From positions 68,601,956-68,665,955 of the forward strand of contig NC_134709.1 in assembly GCF_043290135.1 (NCBI RefSeq): a stretch of 64,000 bases of DNA, read 5' to 3'. This document shows positions 62,840 to 64,000 of the stretch, piece by piece. How positions within the stretch are numbered: position 1 is the first letter of the stretch; every line of letters begins with the position of its first letter. The notes beneath the pieces are model-generated. The model did no database searches. It had not been told where the DNA came from and was given only the letters and a program-made list of their open reading frames with translations. Source of the stretch: Rhipicephalus microplus (lineage: Eukaryota; Arthropoda; Arachnida; Ixodida; Ixodidae). The translations under genes and the position numbers were made by a program.

Positions 62840-64000
62840 TATTTTTATTTGTTTATTTATCAAATACTGCGGACACGTAGTCCAAGCAGGGAGGGCGAAT
62901 ACTGTGGTACAACAGTGAAGATGTCGAAAATAAAAAGAATAAACGAAACAAGAACACTAATACTGAAATAGAGTCTATACATTTGGCGAAACGCTATACA
63001 AACAAATTAATAATAATCAGCATTTTGGTATCGATTCGATTACGCAATTCCGTTCAGTTATTGTGTGACGGAATTTTTTTTTAATGTATTCGTTCTCGCG
63101 AAGTAGGGTGTTAATGCATCTTGTCTACGGTGACGAGCGGTTCGCGTTAATAGGAGAGACAGATAGAACGATTAGTCTATGGGTGTATTTTTCGTGTAAA
63201 CTAGTTTAACAAATTGCATTCTGTGGTTCTGTCGTCTGTGTTTCTGTCTTCTCATATTGAGTGGTTCAATGTGGTTAACATTCATAAGTTCTGGGGGTGA
63301 ATCCTGTCTTGAGAATTTGTTTATTATATATCTAACTGCCTTTCGCTGCACTCGCTCGAGGTTATTGATATTAGTTTTTGTATACAGATCCCTAACAATA
63401 CATGCACATTCTAGTTTTGTTCTGATTAGGGTGTTATAGCATTTCAGTTTTACGTCAGAAGGTGCTTTTTTTATGTTTGTGCCTCAGGAGGCATAATTCT
63501 CTGAGGGCTGAGGAGAAAGTTTTACTAATGTGGTCATTCCTTGTTAACGTGTTGTTAAAGGTGACTCCTAGATACTTGTATTGGGTTACTTTATGCAGGG
63601 GAAGATGAACCTAATTTATACCCATGAAGCAAAGGTGATTTATTATGTGTCATTCGCATTATTACGCTTTTGTCTGTGTTTAGTGTTATTCCCCAGGGCA
63701 TGCATCATTCAAGAATATTAATTAAGCTATTATGTAAGCTAACTTGATCATTGATAGAAATAATGTCTTTGAAAAGCACGCAATCATCGCAAATAATTGA
63801 ATTTGGACACCATTTTCAAACATATTAACAATGTCGGTAATTATATAATAAAAAGAGAGGGCCGAGGACACTGTCCTGCGGCACACCTGATGTGACTAGA
63901 AGTGAGCCCATTTTTTCACCGTTAAATTCCACAAATTGATGCTGGTTTGTTAGATATGCAGCAACCAAAAAATTAACAATTCTGGCATTCCTGCGTTTGC
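62840..64000 (-). mobile_element. Jockey/CR1-type LINE, RT region, runs off right edge
   Basis: Minus-strand frames from the right edge: LVTSGVPQDSVLGPLF (with D for the usual G), IICDDCVLF in the YADD position (CDD), ITLNTDKSVIMRM, TQYKYLGVTFNNTLTRNDHI, then decayed tail and UTR to about 62840. Stops are frequent. It resembles but is not identical to the 24 kb copy. Confidence 0.75.

Overview
The window is animal nuclear DNA, most likely from a hard tick (Ixodidae, probably metastriate). I infer this from spliced animal genes with GT-AG introns, a tRNA-headed SINE that matches my memory of the tick SINE called Ruka, many compound (AC)n(AT)n microsatellites, and dense LINE and LTR retrotransposons. 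Nothing prokaryotic is present: no operons, no CRISPR, no phage.

Three conserved host genes can be named. TRAPPC5 (TRAPP complex, vesicle tethering) lies on the minus strand. Six coding exons are spread from 12.34 kb down to 0.4 kb, and the last exon is off the left edge; splice phases agree at all five junctions. TOPORS (RING E3 ubiquitin/SUMO ligase) is one large minus-strand coding exon at 20.6-22.3 kb with a strong upstream splice acceptor. INTS15 (Integrator subunit, the C7orf26 family) is an intronless plus-strand CDS at 27.0-28.1 kb, divergent from TOPORS. Weaker, unassigned exon candidates lie at 7.05-7.27, 15.6-16.4 and 19.2-19.6 kb.

From 0 to 20 kb the sequence is mostly TRAPPC5 introns and intergenic DNA with an RTE-type LINE tail, SINE copies and several MITE-like inverted-repeat elements. 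From 22.7 to 35.5 kb there are two oppositely oriented copies of one interspersed repeat, a jockey/CR1-like LINE end, a broken RTE LINE carrying a secondary inverted LINE insert, and a decayed tandem array. From 35.5 to 46.7 kb I reconstruct one minus-strand Tx1/L1-like LINE split by two later insertions: a 5'-truncated RNase H-bearing I-type LINE (36.9-40.3 kb) and a 4.5 kb Ty3/gypsy-like LTR element (40.5-45.0 kb) with 785-bp LTRs and a perfect ACGCT target duplication. From 47 to 55 kb there are a 2.1 kb gag-only element with 116-bp LTRs and a degenerate 5.4 kb Ty3/gypsy element, both set in AT/AC microsatellites. From 54.9 to 61.5 kb there is a nearly full-length but decayed I-type LINE with ORF1, then a Tx1-like ORF1 and a second LINE 3' end. 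A further LINE runs off the right edge.

The most interesting object is the 4.5 kb LTR element. Its order is gag, protease, integrase, RNase H, with no reverse transcriptase core. Integrase upstream of RNase H is the order I know from Gmr1-type Ty3/gypsy elements, so this copy looks like an internally deleted Gmr1-order element that moved in trans. I found no convincing new host system.
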